NCBI RefSeq assembly: GCF_030731045.1
Contig: NZ_JAVALS010000002.1
Location: 124,001 to 188,000 of the forward strand
Direction: 5' to 3'
DNA length: 64,000 nt
DNA from: Arthrobacter horti
GTDB lineage: Bacteria > Actinomycetota > Actinomycetes > Actinomycetales > Micrococcaceae
The translations under genes and the position numbers were made by a program. Positions 32,871-40,686 of the stretch are shown piece after piece. Below the pieces are notes generated by a model, which ran no database searches, was not told the origin of the DNA, and worked only from the letters and a program-made list of their open reading frames with translations. Every line of letters begins with the position of its first letter. Position 1 is the first letter of the stretch.

Positions 32871-33652
32871 CGGCACGAGCGGACGCCTTCACGGCGCTGG
32901 TCACCGGTGCCTCCTCCGGGCTGGGCGCCGAGTTCGCGCGGCAGCTCGCCGAGGAGGGGTACCACCTCATCCTCGTGGCGCGCGACGCCGAGCGGCTCGG
33001 TGCCGTCGCCGCGCCGCTGGAGCGCGACTACGGCATCACGGCGGAGGTGCTCCCCGCAGACTTGACGGACGACGACGGCGTGGCGGCCGTCGTCGCGCGT
33101 CTGACCGATGCGTCGCGGCCGGTGGAGGTGCTGGTCAACAATGCGGGCATCGGCCTGGCGCACTCCTTCGAGAAGAATCCGATCGAGGTGGAGAAGCGCC
33201 ATCTGCGGCTGCACGTGCAGACCACCCTGGAACTGAGCCATGCCGCGCTGCAGGGGATGCTGGCGCGGGGCTCGGGCCGGCTCGTGAACGTGGCCAGCGT
33301 GGCGGCGTTCGCCACCCGCGGCACGTACGGGGCGGCCAAGGCGTGGGAACTGAGCTTCAGCCGCTGGGCGAATGTGAACTACGGGCCGTCCGGGGTGCAG
33401 GTGACGGCGGTCTGCCCTGGCTTCGTGCACACGGAGTTCCACCAGCGCATGGGCATCGACAAGGCCGCCATGCCGCGCTGGATGTGGCTCGATGCCCGGA
33501 ACGTGGTCCGGGAAGGCCTGGCCGACAATCTGCGCGGCAAGGCGGTGTCCATCCCGAGTCTGCGCTACAAAGTGGTGGTCGCCGCCACGCGTTTCCTGCC
33601 GGCACGCTTCACGCGCGGGCCGGAGCGGAGGCCGCTGGAGCGGACCGACTGA
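32867..33652 (+). CDS. SDR family oxidoreductase
   Basis: 261 residues. TGASSGLG (14-21), NNAG near 92-95, and catalytic Ser plus Tyr-x3-Lys (GTYGAAKAWE) are present. FVHTEFHQRMG and the C-terminal PSLRYKVVVAATRFLPARF place it with the DltE/YqjQ-like 'classical C' SDRs that act on lipid or hydrophobic substrates. ATG 32867 overlaps the permease stop codon (ATGA), and GGAGG sits only one base upstream, so coupling probably drives initiation. It is not clear that its job relates to amine catabolism. Confidence 0.85.
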   Translation: MTARADAFTALVTGASSGLGAEFARQLAEEGYHLILVARDAERLGAVAAPLERDYGITAEVLPADLTDDDGVAAVVARLTDASRPVEVLVNNAGIGLAHSFEKNPIEVEKRHLRLHVQTTLELSHAALQGMLARGSGRLVNVASVAAFATRGTYGAAKAWELSFSRWANVNYGPSGVQVTAVCPGFVHTEFHQRMGIDKAAMPRWMWLDARNVVREGLADNLRGKAVSIPSLRYKVVVAATRFLPARFTRGPERRPLERTD

Positions 33653-33658
33653 CCGCGG

Positions 33659-33714
33659 ACACGACAAAGGCGGCGCCTGGCGATTGAGTGCCAGCAGCGC
33701 CGCCGTCGTCGTGT
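33659..33714. terminator. Hairpin between convergent SDR and MHS transporter genes
   Basis: Seven pairs (ACACGAC/GTCGTGT), a 3x3 internal loop, eight pairs (GGCGGCGC), a two-base bulge, five pairs (CTGGC) and an eight-base loop. It fills the spacer between two stop codons and can act on both strands. Confidence 0.7.
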
Positions 33715-33726
33715 ATCAGTGGTGTG

Positions 33727-35280
33727 TCAGTGCGCGGCTCCGGCGAGCGGACGCCCCTCGAAGGGCATGGCGTCCAGATCCAGGAGCGGGTTCTCCTCCT
33801 GCGTGGCCACGAGCTCGCGGGCCTCTGCCTCGCTGGCCACGCTCGGCATGGACCCGGGGAGCGGGCGGCGGGCCGATTCGGGCAGGAAGTAGATGGCGAT
33901 GCCGCCGATCACGGAGGTGGCCATCAGGTAGTACGCCGGCATCATGTCGTTGCCGGTGGCCTGAATCAGTGAGGCCACGATGAACGGCGTGGTGCCGCCG
34001 AAGATCGCCATGGAGAAGTTGTAGGCGATGCCCATGCCGCCGTAACGGCTCGACGTCGGGAACAGGGCCGGGAGCGCCGATGCCAGGTTCGCCACGTAGA
34101 AGGTCACCGGGAAGGCGACCAGCGCCAGGCCGGCCAGGGTGGACCAGACCTCGCCGATGCCGATCAGCAGGAACGCCGGGATCGAGAGAACGACGGTGCT
34201 GCCCGCGCCCACCCAGAGGACGGGACGGCGGCCGATGCGGTCGGAGAGCCGGCCGGTCAGCGGGATGCACGCGGCCATGATCACCAGGACCGGGATGGTC
34301 AGCAGGGTGCCGTGGATGGGGTCATAGCCCTTGGATTCCGTCAGGTACGTCGGCATGTAGGAGGTCAGGGCGTAGCCCACCGTGTTCGCGGCGGCGGCCA
34401 GGATCATGGCCAGGATGATCTGGCGCCAGTACGTCTTCACCAGCATGATGGGGCCTGTGTTGGTGGAGGGGTCCTTCTCCGTGGCGCTGCTGACCTTGGC
34501 CTCCTGCGCGTCCAGGGTGGCCTGGAACTGCGGGGACTCCTCGATCTTGCTCCGGAAGTAGACGGCGATGGCGCCGAGCGGACCGGCAAGCAGGAACGGG
34601 ATGCGCCAGCCCCACTCCTCCATGGCCGCCTGGCCGAGTGTCAGTTGCAGGGCGGAGACCAGGGCGGCGCCGACGGCGAAGCCCAGGTATGAGCCCATGT
34701 CCAGGAAGCTGGCGAAGAAGCCGCGCTTCTTGTCCGGGGCGTATTCGGAGACGAAGGTGGTGGCGCCGGCGTACTCGCCGCCGGTGGAGAAGCCCTGGAC
34801 GAGCTTCAGCACCACCAGGAGCACCGCGGCCCAGACGCCGATCTGCGCGTAGCCGGGCAGCAGGCCGACGGCGAACGTCGAGGCCGCCATGAGCAGCAGG
34901 GTCGCCGCCAGCACACGCTGTCGCCCCACTTTGTCACCCAGCCAGCCGAACACGACGCCGCCCAGCGGGCGGGCGATGAAGGTGGCGGCGAAGGTGCCGA
35001 GCAGGAAGAGGGTCTGGACGGACTTGTCCGCCTCCGGAAGGAACGCTGGGCCCATGGTGGTCACCAGGTAGCCGAACACGCCGACGTCGTACCACTCCAT
35101 GGTGTTACCGACGATGGTGCCGCCGATGGCCTTCTTGAGCATGGGTTTGTCGACGACGTTCACGTCCGAGACCTTGAGCCGGTGGCTGGGCAGGCGGAAC
35201 GTACGCACCGGTTTGCGGACCGGTTCCGGACGGCCCGGCGGGGCCATCACAGGGGCATTCGAGTCTGGGTCTATGGGCAT
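33727..35280 (-). CDS. MHS family (ProP-like) major facilitator transporter
   Basis: 517 residues from ATG 35280 (AAGGAG about nine bases upstream). A hydrophilic N-terminus of about 60 residues precedes 12 membrane segments. Typical ProP/MHS marks are GNTMEWYDVGVFGYL in TM1, FGWLGDKVGRQRVL after TM2, and LVQGFSTGGEYAGATTFVSEYAPDKKRGF. Members import proline, betaine, ectoine or organic acids with protons. It is monocistronic, divergent from a secreted His-rich protein across a 405-bp gap. Compatible-solute uptake is a fair guess only. Confidence 0.9.
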   Translation of the reverse strand: MPIDPDSNAPVMAPPGRPEPVRKPVRTFRLPSHRLKVSDVNVVDKPMLKKAIGGTIVGNTMEWYDVGVFGYLVTTMGPAFLPEADKSVQTLFLLGTFAATFIARPLGGVVFGWLGDKVGRQRVLAATLLLMAASTFAVGLLPGYAQIGVWAAVLLVVLKLVQGFSTGGEYAGATTFVSEYAPDKKRGFFASFLDMGSYLGFAVGAALVSALQLTLGQAAMEEWGWRIPFLLAGPLGAIAVYFRSKIEESPQFQATLDAQEAKVSSATEKDPSTNTGPIMLVKTYWRQIILAMILAAAANTVGYALTSYMPTYLTESKGYDPIHGTLLTIPVLVIMAACIPLTGRLSDRIGRRPVLWVGAGSTVVLSIPAFLLIGIGEVWSTLAGLALVAFPVTFYVANLASALPALFPTSSRYGGMGIAYNFSMAIFGGTTPFIVASLIQATGNDMMPAYYLMATSVIGGIAIYFLPESARRPLPGSMPSVASEAEARELVATQEENPLLDLDAMPFEGRPLAGAAH

Positions 35281-35685
35281 TTGGGCTTCTCCTTGCGGGA
35301 GGTCATTTGCTTGCGACTTGCACTTTTCTGCGGGTCCTCGGCCCGCGACGACCATCAACTTTACTCCACCGGACCCGTCGGCGGGGAATCCGGACCGCCT
35401 TTCAGGGCCTGTTTCAGGGGGTTCTGAAGGGTTCTGCGACGGTGGTGGAGACCCTTTTTCAGTGGCCGGGAACGCGGGAAATGACCCACTCCGGCGCCTG
35501 AAGAACCCTGAAGTTCCGCGTCATTCCGGGGTTCTCGGTGCCTGACTCCTTCTGGCCGAGCTTTCCGTCATTTTTCTTGTCAACTCTGTCGCAGAACTGT
35601 GGTGATCTGTCACACTCAACAAGGGGATCAGCGAGGGCGTCGAGGGCTCATCGGGCCCCGGCCTCAGACGAAAGGCAGTGGATTC
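35281..35685. promoter_or_regulatory. 405-bp divergent intergenic region with repeated TTCAG/CTGAA words
   Basis: No gene is supported on either strand. Between about 35399 and 35517, TTCAG or its complement CTGAA occurs six times, several next to runs of G or AACCC, forming overlapping partial inverted repeats. No convincing -35/-10 pair was found. The ribosome site of the secreted protein, GAAAGG, is near 35670. Confidence 0.35.
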
Positions 35686-36291
35686 ATGGCACCGATCAAG
35701 AAGGCCTCAGTGGCGACCGGAATCGGACTCACGGCAGTGATGGGGCTGCTGATGGTGGGAGCCGCGCAGGCGGTGCCCGTGCTGAACGCCGACCGGGGGT
35801 CCGTCTCGGCCCCGGCGAGGGATCAGTCTCCCGAAGTGGAGAAGGTCACGGCCGTCCGTACGGCGAAGGATGTTGCGGCGGTGGCGGTGGTGAAGAAGGC
35901 GGCCGTGAAGAAGGCGCCTGAACAGAAGGCGCCGGAAACGCAGGACGCCGAGGGGAAGGCCGCGGAGCAGGCTGCCGAGCAGGCGAAGGAGGCCGCCGAG
36001 CAGCAGGCCGAGGCGCAGAAGGAGGCTGCAGAGCACGCCCAGGAGGCGGCGGACAAGGCCGCAGAACAGGCCCGCGAAGCGGCGGAGAAGGCCGCTGAAG
36101 CACAGAAGGAGGCTGCAGAGCACGCCCAGGAGACGTCCGGCGAGCACACGGACGACGACGCGGACGTGCAGGGCGAGGACCAGGAACAGGGCACGGACCA
36201 GAACCAGGGCACGGACCAGGAACACAGTGGCACGGCGGAAACCCAGCACGCCGGTCACTCGCACGCCGGGCACTCAGGGGAGGACCACTAG
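35686..36291 (+). CDS. Secreted Ala/Glu-rich coiled-coil protein with acidic and His-rich tail
   Basis: 201 residues from ATG 35686. A signal peptide (about 1-29, ending AAQA) is followed by a Val/Lys-rich stretch, and then a long charged helix rich in EAAEQA-type repeats (about 85-150), predicted coiled coil. The tail is acidic with GTDQNQGTDQE repeats and finishes with a His cluster (HAGHSHAGHS). A 30-bp perfect DNA repeat (36016-36045 and 36103-36132) underlies a duplicated helical block. The final His cluster could bind Zn or Cu. I recognise no family. It directly precedes the Asp23-type envelope gene cluster but is separated from it by a hairpin. Confidence 0.75.
   Translation: MAPIKKASVATGIGLTAVMGLLMVGAAQAVPVLNADRGSVSAPARDQSPEVEKVTAVRTAKDVAAVAVVKKAAVKKAPEQKAPETQDAEGKAAEQAAEQAKEAAEQQAEAQKEAAEHAQEAADKAAEQAREAAEKAAEAQKEAAEHAQETSGEHTDDDADVQGEDQEQGTDQNQGTDQEHSGTAETQHAGHSHAGHSGEDH
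36016..36132 (+). repeat. 30-bp direct repeat inside the coiled-coil gene
   Basis: Perfect copies at 36016-36045 and 36103-36132, 87 bp (29 codons) apart, encode the same helical block, QKEAAEHAQE. This suggests growth of the coiled coil by in-frame duplication. Confidence 0.85.
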
Positions 36292-36314
36292 CACGGGACC
36301 CCACCTCCACGATT

Positions 36315-36376
36315 TCCCCCGGGTTTCGGACATTCCCCACCGCTCCAGCTGCGGGGATCGTCCGCAACCCGGGGGA
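36315..36376. terminator. Long imperfect hairpin after the coiled-coil gene
   Basis: Eleven pairs (TCCCCCGGGTT and complement), a single mismatch, five pairs, a 2x2 mismatch, five pairs, and a loop of about 14 bases. It lies between the stop at 36291 and the Asp23 gene start at 36466. Probable terminator without T-tract. Confidence 0.65.
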
Positions 36377-36465
36377 TTTCCGTTTCTGACGAGGGACGAC
36401 GCGGGGTTTCCTCGCGATAGCTCAGCCGCTCGGACTAGGCTGGGCAGTAAGCGAAAGGGAGCGCA

Positions 36466-36924
36466 GTGGACACTGAATTCGAGCAGCAGCCGGGCGGTGG
36501 ACGGACCGTGATCTCCGACTCCGCGGTGGCCAAGGTCGCGGCGATCGCCGCCCGCGCGGTCCCCGGGGTCCACTCCCTGGGCTCCGGCACCCCCCGCGCC
36601 CTGGGCGCCATCCGTGAAGCGGTGGGCAGCCCCGACCACGTGGCCGGCGTCCGCGCCGAGGTGGGGGAGACCCAGGTGGCCGTGGACCTCACGCTCGTGG
36701 CCGAGTTCGGCTACCGCTTCCAGGACATCGCCAACGCCGTCCGTGCCGCCGTGTACCAGGCCGTGGAGGACCTGGTGGGCATGGCCGTCATCGAGGTGAA
36801 CATCGAGATCAACGACGTGCAGCTTCCCGGCGGCAAGCAGGACTCCCGCCCCGCCCGCACCGGCGGCAGTGCGTCGTCGGCGTCCCAGCCGGGCCAGAGC
36901 GGCGCCGCCGCGGAAGGAAAGTGA
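36466..36924 (+). CDS. Asp23/Gls24 family envelope stress protein
   Basis: 152 residues from GTG 36466 (AAAGGGAG upstream). The Asp23 domain covers about 10-120: TVISDSAVAKVAAIAARAVPGVHSLG, then VAVDLTLVAEFGYRFQDIANAVRAAV and VEVNIEINDVQLP. A Ser/Gln/Ala tail follows. Asp23 proteins are abundant cytosolic proteins held at the membrane by AmaP and linked to cell-envelope homeostasis. It heads a five-gene run with overlapping starts (DUF2273, second Asp23-like, DUF6286-like, AmaP-like). Confidence 0.88.
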   Translation: MDTEFEQQPGGGRTVISDSAVAKVAAIAARAVPGVHSLGSGTPRALGAIREAVGSPDHVAGVRAEVGETQVAVDLTLVAEFGYRFQDIANAVRAAVYQAVEDLVGMAVIEVNIEINDVQLPGGKQDSRPARTGGSASSASQPGQSGAAAEGK

Positions 36925-36929
36925 ACTCC

Positions 36930-37121
36930 ATGAACCACACGCTCAGCGGGATCGCGATCGGCGCCTTCCTGGCCTTCATGTCATTCCAGTTCGGCTGGTG
37001 GGGATTCGTGGTCTCCGCCGTCTTCATGGCGGTGGGTGCCGTCCTGGGCCGCGCCGTCGAGGGCCGGATCGACCTGCGACGGGTCCTCGACGCCCTGACG
37101 GGACGGCGTTCCTCCTCATGA
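36930..37121 (+). CDS. DUF2273/GlsB-like small membrane protein
   Basis: 63 residues from ATG 36930; GTG 36921, which overlaps the Asp23 stop (GTGA), is an alternative start. Two closely spaced hydrophobic helices (GIAIGAFLAFMSFQFGWW and GFVVSAVFMAVGAVLG) are followed by RAVEGRIDLRRVLDALTGR, the signature ending of DUF2273 proteins. These accompany Asp23 genes and are thought to help membrane association. The next gene starts in its stop codon. Confidence 0.8.
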   Translation: MNHTLSGIAIGAFLAFMSFQFGWWGFVVSAVFMAVGAVLGRAVEGRIDLRRVLDALTGRRSSS

Positions 37122-37501
37122 CCGGCGCCGCCATGCCGGCCGAGGCCCCGCGGGTCCTGGCCGGGCACAACAGGTTCAGCAACCAGGCCCTGACCAGCCT
37201 GGCCAAGGCGGCCTGCGCGGAGGTCCTGGAGGTTCCGGCGCAGGAGGTGCGGGTCGAGTGGAGGGACGACGACGGCCTGCTGGCTCTCAGCCTGGTGACC
37301 CCCCTCGGACTGCCCGGGCTGTCCGAGGTGGTGCGCGATCCGGAAGTTCTGGCGGCGGCCGGCGGGAGCATCTGGGACCGTGCCGTCGACGCGAAGGCGG
37401 ACATCCGGGCCCGCGTCATGCAGTTGAGCGGCTCCGAGCTGAGCCGTGTGGACATCCGCATCTCCGGTGTCCTTCAGCGCACCGCCGCGAGGGTGAGGTG
37501 A
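37118..37501 (+). CDS. Asp23-like small protein
   Basis: 127 residues from ATG 37118 (ATGA overlap with the DUF2273 gene). Elements reminiscent of the Asp23 fold are ALTSLAKAACAEVLEVPAQEVRVEW and the final VDIRISGVLQR, but it is diverged, with an inserted acidic segment. It probably partners the first Asp23 protein. The following gene begins four bases after its stop. Confidence 0.65.
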   Translation: MTGAAMPAEAPRVLAGHNRFSNQALTSLAKAACAEVLEVPAQEVRVEWRDDDGLLALSLVTPLGLPGLSEVVRDPEVLAAAGGSIWDRAVDAKADIRARVMQLSGSELSRVDIRISGVLQRTAARVR

Positions 37502-37505
37502 CCCC

Positions 37506-38111
37506 ATGACCACGGAAACCCTGACGCCGGAGGATGAGCGGCGCTTCCTGGACGAGATCCTCCGCCGTGAGCTCACGCCGTCGCGCTCCATCGCCGCGCT
37601 GCTGGCCGGCGTTCTGGTGGTGCTGCTCTGTGTGTACTTCCTGCTGGAGACCATCCTGGCGCTGTTCCGGCTGCCCGGCTGGCTGATCGACCCGGACGAA
37701 GCGCTCAACTGGGTGGCCGGCCTGCCGGGGACCGGTCCCGGCCCGGTGCTGGCGCTCGGCGGGGCCGTTCTGGCCATGGTGGGCTTCTTCTTCCTGGTGA
37801 GCGCCCTGATGCCCGGCCGCCGCGCGCGGCATTCGCTTCCGCATCCGGTCCTGGCCGTGGTGGTCGACGACGAGGTGGTCGCCTCCGCGCTGGCCCGCCG
37901 CGCCCGCCTGGCCGCCAACGTCTCCCCGGCTCAGGTGATGGTCACCGTGGCCCGCGCGCAGGTGCTGGTCAACGTCCGCCCGACGTCGGGCCTCAGGGTC
38001 ACCGACGACGCCGTCGAGCGTGCGGTGACCGAGGAGCTCGACGCGATGGGCCTGTCCCCGCGCCCCTCAGTCACGGTGCACCTCGCCTCCACCGGGGTGG
38101 TGGGCGCATGA
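37506..38111 (+). CDS. DUF6286-like membrane protein of the Asp23 cluster
   Basis: 201 residues. Two membrane helices (about 28-50 and 80-100) are followed by a soluble domain. In that domain, DDEVVASALARRARLAANVSP and MVTVARAQVLVNVRPTSG resemble the AmaP/DUF6286 C-terminal domain found beside Asp23 genes in actinobacteria. Overlaps the AmaP-like gene (ATGA). Likely a membrane anchor for Asp23-type proteins. Confidence 0.7.
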   Translation: MTTETLTPEDERRFLDEILRRELTPSRSIAALLAGVLVVLLCVYFLLETILALFRLPGWLIDPDEALNWVAGLPGTGPGPVLALGGAVLAMVGFFFLVSALMPGRRARHSLPHPVLAVVVDDEVVASALARRARLAANVSPAQVMVTVARAQVLVNVRPTSGLRVTDDAVERAVTEELDAMGLSPRPSVTVHLASTGVVGA

Positions 38112-38716
38112 ACGGCACCCCACGCGGGCTCAACCGCTTCATCACCGGTCTGCTGGGCTTGCTGCTCCTGCTGCTGGGACTCGGGATCCTTCTGGTGTCT
38201 CTGGTCCCGCCCGTGGCGCAGGCCTGGCGGGACTTCGCCGCGCCGCTGGTGCGAGGGCTTCACGGAGCATACGAGGCCACGCCGCTTCCCGCGGGGAGCA
38301 GCTGGCTGTACGTGGTGGTGGCCGTGGTGCTCCTGTCGGTAATCCTGCTGACGATCCGGTGGATCGCCGGGCAAGGGCAGGGGCGGGCCAGCCTCCTGGT
38401 GGAACGGCCGGACCACTCCGCCACGGACGGCGAGGTGACCATCAGCGGCAATGTCGCTGAGCAGCTGCTGCGTGCGGCGCTCTCCGGCCGCGGCGATCTG
38501 CTCGGACTGCACGTGGTCACCTACCAGTACCGGGGCATCACGGCCCTGCGGGTGCGGCTCTTCCCGCGGAAGGGAGCTTCGCCGCAGAAGCTCGTGCAGG
38601 ACGTGGAATCCCTGCTGGAAGGCCTGGATCTCATGGTGGGGCACCACACGCCGGTCCTGGTCCACCTGGGCGCCGGGACGCGCGCGATGTTCACCCGGGA
38701 GGAACGGGTCCGCTGA
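38108..38716 (+). CDS. AmaP-like alkaline-shock membrane anchor protein
   Basis: 202 residues. Two membrane segments (about 11-35 and 72-95) flank an extracytoplasmic loop. A cytosolic domain follows (ISGNVAEQLLRAALSGRGDLLGL, then YQYRGITALRVRLFPRKGASPQ) of the kind that binds Asp23 at the membrane. It is the last gene of the five-gene cluster and ends two bases before a perfect 25-bp hairpin. Identification rests on layout and context more than on motifs. Confidence 0.68.
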   Translation: MNGTPRGLNRFITGLLGLLLLLLGLGILLVSLVPPVAQAWRDFAAPLVRGLHGAYEATPLPAGSSWLYVVVAVVLLSVILLTIRWIAGQGQGRASLLVERPDHSATDGEVTISGNVAEQLLRAALSGRGDLLGLHVVTYQYRGITALRVRLFPRKGASPQKLVQDVESLLEGLDLMVGHHTPVLVHLGAGTRAMFTREERVR

Positions 38717-38717
38717 G

Positions 38718-38784
38718 TCCAACTGGTCGGGTCCATCTGTCGCTTTCCGCGGTTCAAGACGACAGATGGACCCGACCAGTTGGA
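38718..38784. terminator. Perfect 25-bp inverted repeat between convergent genes
   Basis: Arms at 38718-38742 and 38760-38784 pair without mismatch around a 17-base loop. The arms begin directly after the AmaP-like stop (38716) and just before the glucosidase stop (38787), so either transcript would end in the full stem. Confidence 0.75.
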
Positions 38785-38786
38785 TG

Positions 38787-40559
38787 TCAGGCCTGCGGCA
38801 GCAGATAGGCGGAGGTGTTCACCGGCAGCATGCCGCCGGTCAGTGGTCCGCTGGACAGTACGGGGGTGAACCCCACGGGGAGGTCCACCGGTTCTTCGCC
38901 CATATTGGCCAGAACCAGGACGCCTCCGTTCAGGAACGCCACCAGGCCCTGTTCGGGCCGGTGCTGGGCGGACCACACGTGCGCGCCCCGGCCGAGCCTG
39001 TGCTTCCGCCGGAGGGCCAGCGCGGCGCGGTACAGCTCCAGCGTGGAGCCCTCGACGCCGTCCTGAACGTCCGCCGCATGGTCGCGGAAGGACTCCGGCT
39101 GGGGCAGCCATGGCTGCGCGTCGCCGTCGGGACCGTTCAGGCTGAAGCCGTAGCCCGGTGCGTCCGCCGTCCACGGCAGCGGCACGCGGCAGCCGTCACG
39201 GCCGCGCTCCGCGCCGTGGGTGCGGAAGAAGGACGGATCCTGACGAGCTGAGGCGGGCAAGGTGGTGTGCTCGGGGAGGCCGAGTTCCTCGCCCTGGTAC
39301 AGATAGGCCGAGCCGGGCAGCGCCAGCTCCACCAGGGTGGCGGCGCGGGCACGGGACAGGCCCAGGGCGGCGTCCGGCTGCTCGTCCTCCGAGGCGATCC
39401 CCTTGGGGAAGGTGGCGGGGTCCTTCAGGCCGAACCGGCTGGGGTGCCGGACGGTGTCGTGGTTGCTCAGCACCCAGGTGACCGGGGCGCCGACGGCGGC
39501 CACGGCCTCGATGGACGCGTCGATCGAGTGGGCCAGGCGCTCGGCATCCCAGCCGGCCAGGAGGAAGTCGAAGTTGAAGGCCTGCTGCATCTCATCGGGG
39601 CGGACGTAGCGGGCAAGTCGTTCGGCCGGCTCCACCCAGGCCTCCGCCACGAGCATGCGGTCTCCCTCGTAGCTCTCCAGGACCTTGTGCCAGTCGCGGT
39701 AGATTTCGTGGACGCCGTCCTGGTCGAAGAAGGGCGCCTGGGACAGGTCCTGGCCTTCGGCCCGGGTGGGTTCCGTGGCTGGTTCCGCATCACCGCCGTC
39801 GTCGTCGCCGTCCGCGGGGGTCTCCTTCGCGGTGGACCCCTCCACCATGGCGGCGGCCCCGTCCCAGTCCGGCAGGCCGTCCGCCTTGATGAGCCCGTGG
39901 GCGACGTCCACACGGAAACCGTCCACGCCCTTGTCCAGCCAGAAGCGGAGCACCGAGCGCATCTCGTCCCGGACCTCCTCGTTCTCCCAGTTCAGGTCCG
40001 GCTGCTTGGTGTCGAAGAGGTGCAGGTACCACTCACCCGGTGTGCCGTCCGCCTCCGTGACGCGGGTCCAGGCCGGGCCGCCGAACACGGAGTTCCAGTT
40101 GTTGGGGGCCTGGTCCCCGTCCTTCCCCTTGCCCTCGCGGAACATGTACCGGGCGCGCTCCGGAGAGCCTGGGCCTGCCGCGAGAGCGTCCTGGAACCAC
40201 ACGTGCTCGTCCGAGGTGTGGTTGGGGACCAGGTCCACGATGACCTTCAGGCCCAGCCCGTGGGCGGTGGCCAGCATGCGGTCGAAGTCCTCGTTGTTCC
40301 CGAAGAGCGGGTCGACCACGCGGTAGTCGGCCACGTCATAGCCGGCGTCCGCCTGCGGCGACTTGTAGAACGGGCTCAGCCAGACGGCGTCGACCCCCAG
40401 CTGCTTGAGGTAGGGGAGCTGCTGGGTGATGCCGTGCATGTCACCCATGCCGTCCCCGTTCCCGTCGGCGAACGAGCGCGGGTAGACCTGGTAGACGACG
40501 GCGTCCGCCCACCAGGTGCCGGGGCGCGGGGAGACGGGCTCGGGTGCGGTCTGGGGCAC
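38787..40559 (-). CDS. GH13 alpha-glucosidase (oligo-1,6-glucosidase/maltase type)
   Basis: 590 residues from ATG 40559. All four GH13 regions are present: DLVPNHTSDEH; GFRVDVAHGL with the nucleophile Asp; VAEAWVE with the acid-base Glu; and LSNHDTVRHP with the transition-state Asp. VVYQVYPRSFADGNGDGMGD opens the barrel. An acidic, Ala/Pro-rich insert (DGDDDGGDAEPATEPTRAE) lies after the nucleophile region and is not usual. No signal peptide, so it acts in the cytosol on imported alpha-glucosides. It is divergent from a sugar ABC transporter operon with a LacI-type operator between them. Confidence 0.92.
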   Translation of the reverse strand: MPQTAPEPVSPRPGTWWADAVVYQVYPRSFADGNGDGMGDMHGITQQLPYLKQLGVDAVWLSPFYKSPQADAGYDVADYRVVDPLFGNNEDFDRMLATAHGLGLKVIVDLVPNHTSDEHVWFQDALAAGPGSPERARYMFREGKGKDGDQAPNNWNSVFGGPAWTRVTEADGTPGEWYLHLFDTKQPDLNWENEEVRDEMRSVLRFWLDKGVDGFRVDVAHGLIKADGLPDWDGAAAMVEGSTAKETPADGDDDGGDAEPATEPTRAEGQDLSQAPFFDQDGVHEIYRDWHKVLESYEGDRMLVAEAWVEPAERLARYVRPDEMQQAFNFDFLLAGWDAERLAHSIDASIEAVAAVGAPVTWVLSNHDTVRHPSRFGLKDPATFPKGIASEDEQPDAALGLSRARAATLVELALPGSAYLYQGEELGLPEHTTLPASARQDPSFFRTHGAERGRDGCRVPLPWTADAPGYGFSLNGPDGDAQPWLPQPESFRDHAADVQDGVEGSTLELYRAALALRRKHRLGRGAHVWSAQHRPEQGLVAFLNGGVLVLANMGEEPVDLPVGFTPVLSSGPLTGGMLPVNTSAYLLPQA

Positions 40560-40581
40560 GGGAGGTCCTTTCTAACGATTG

Positions 40582-40597
40582 TGCGTAAACGCTTGCA
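40582..40597. promoter_or_regulatory. LacI-family operator between glucosidase and ABC transporter genes
   Basis: The 16-mer TGCGTAAACGCTTGCA has the central CG and near-symmetric arms of LacI/MalR-type operators. It lies 23 bp before the glucosidase start and 90 bp before the transporter start. The LacI gene at the end of the transporter operon is the probable binder. Confidence 0.65.
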
Positions 40598-40686
40598 TCA
40601 AGTCGTGCCAGCTTACTAATGTGATCTACGCAACATCAACCCGCACGGGATGACAGTGCTTCGCTCACTTTGAGGAGTCACCTGCA

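Noticed and set aside
35281..35685. Small coding genes in the gap
   Set aside because: Short frames here lack ribosome sites and give Arg/Pro-rich nonsense.
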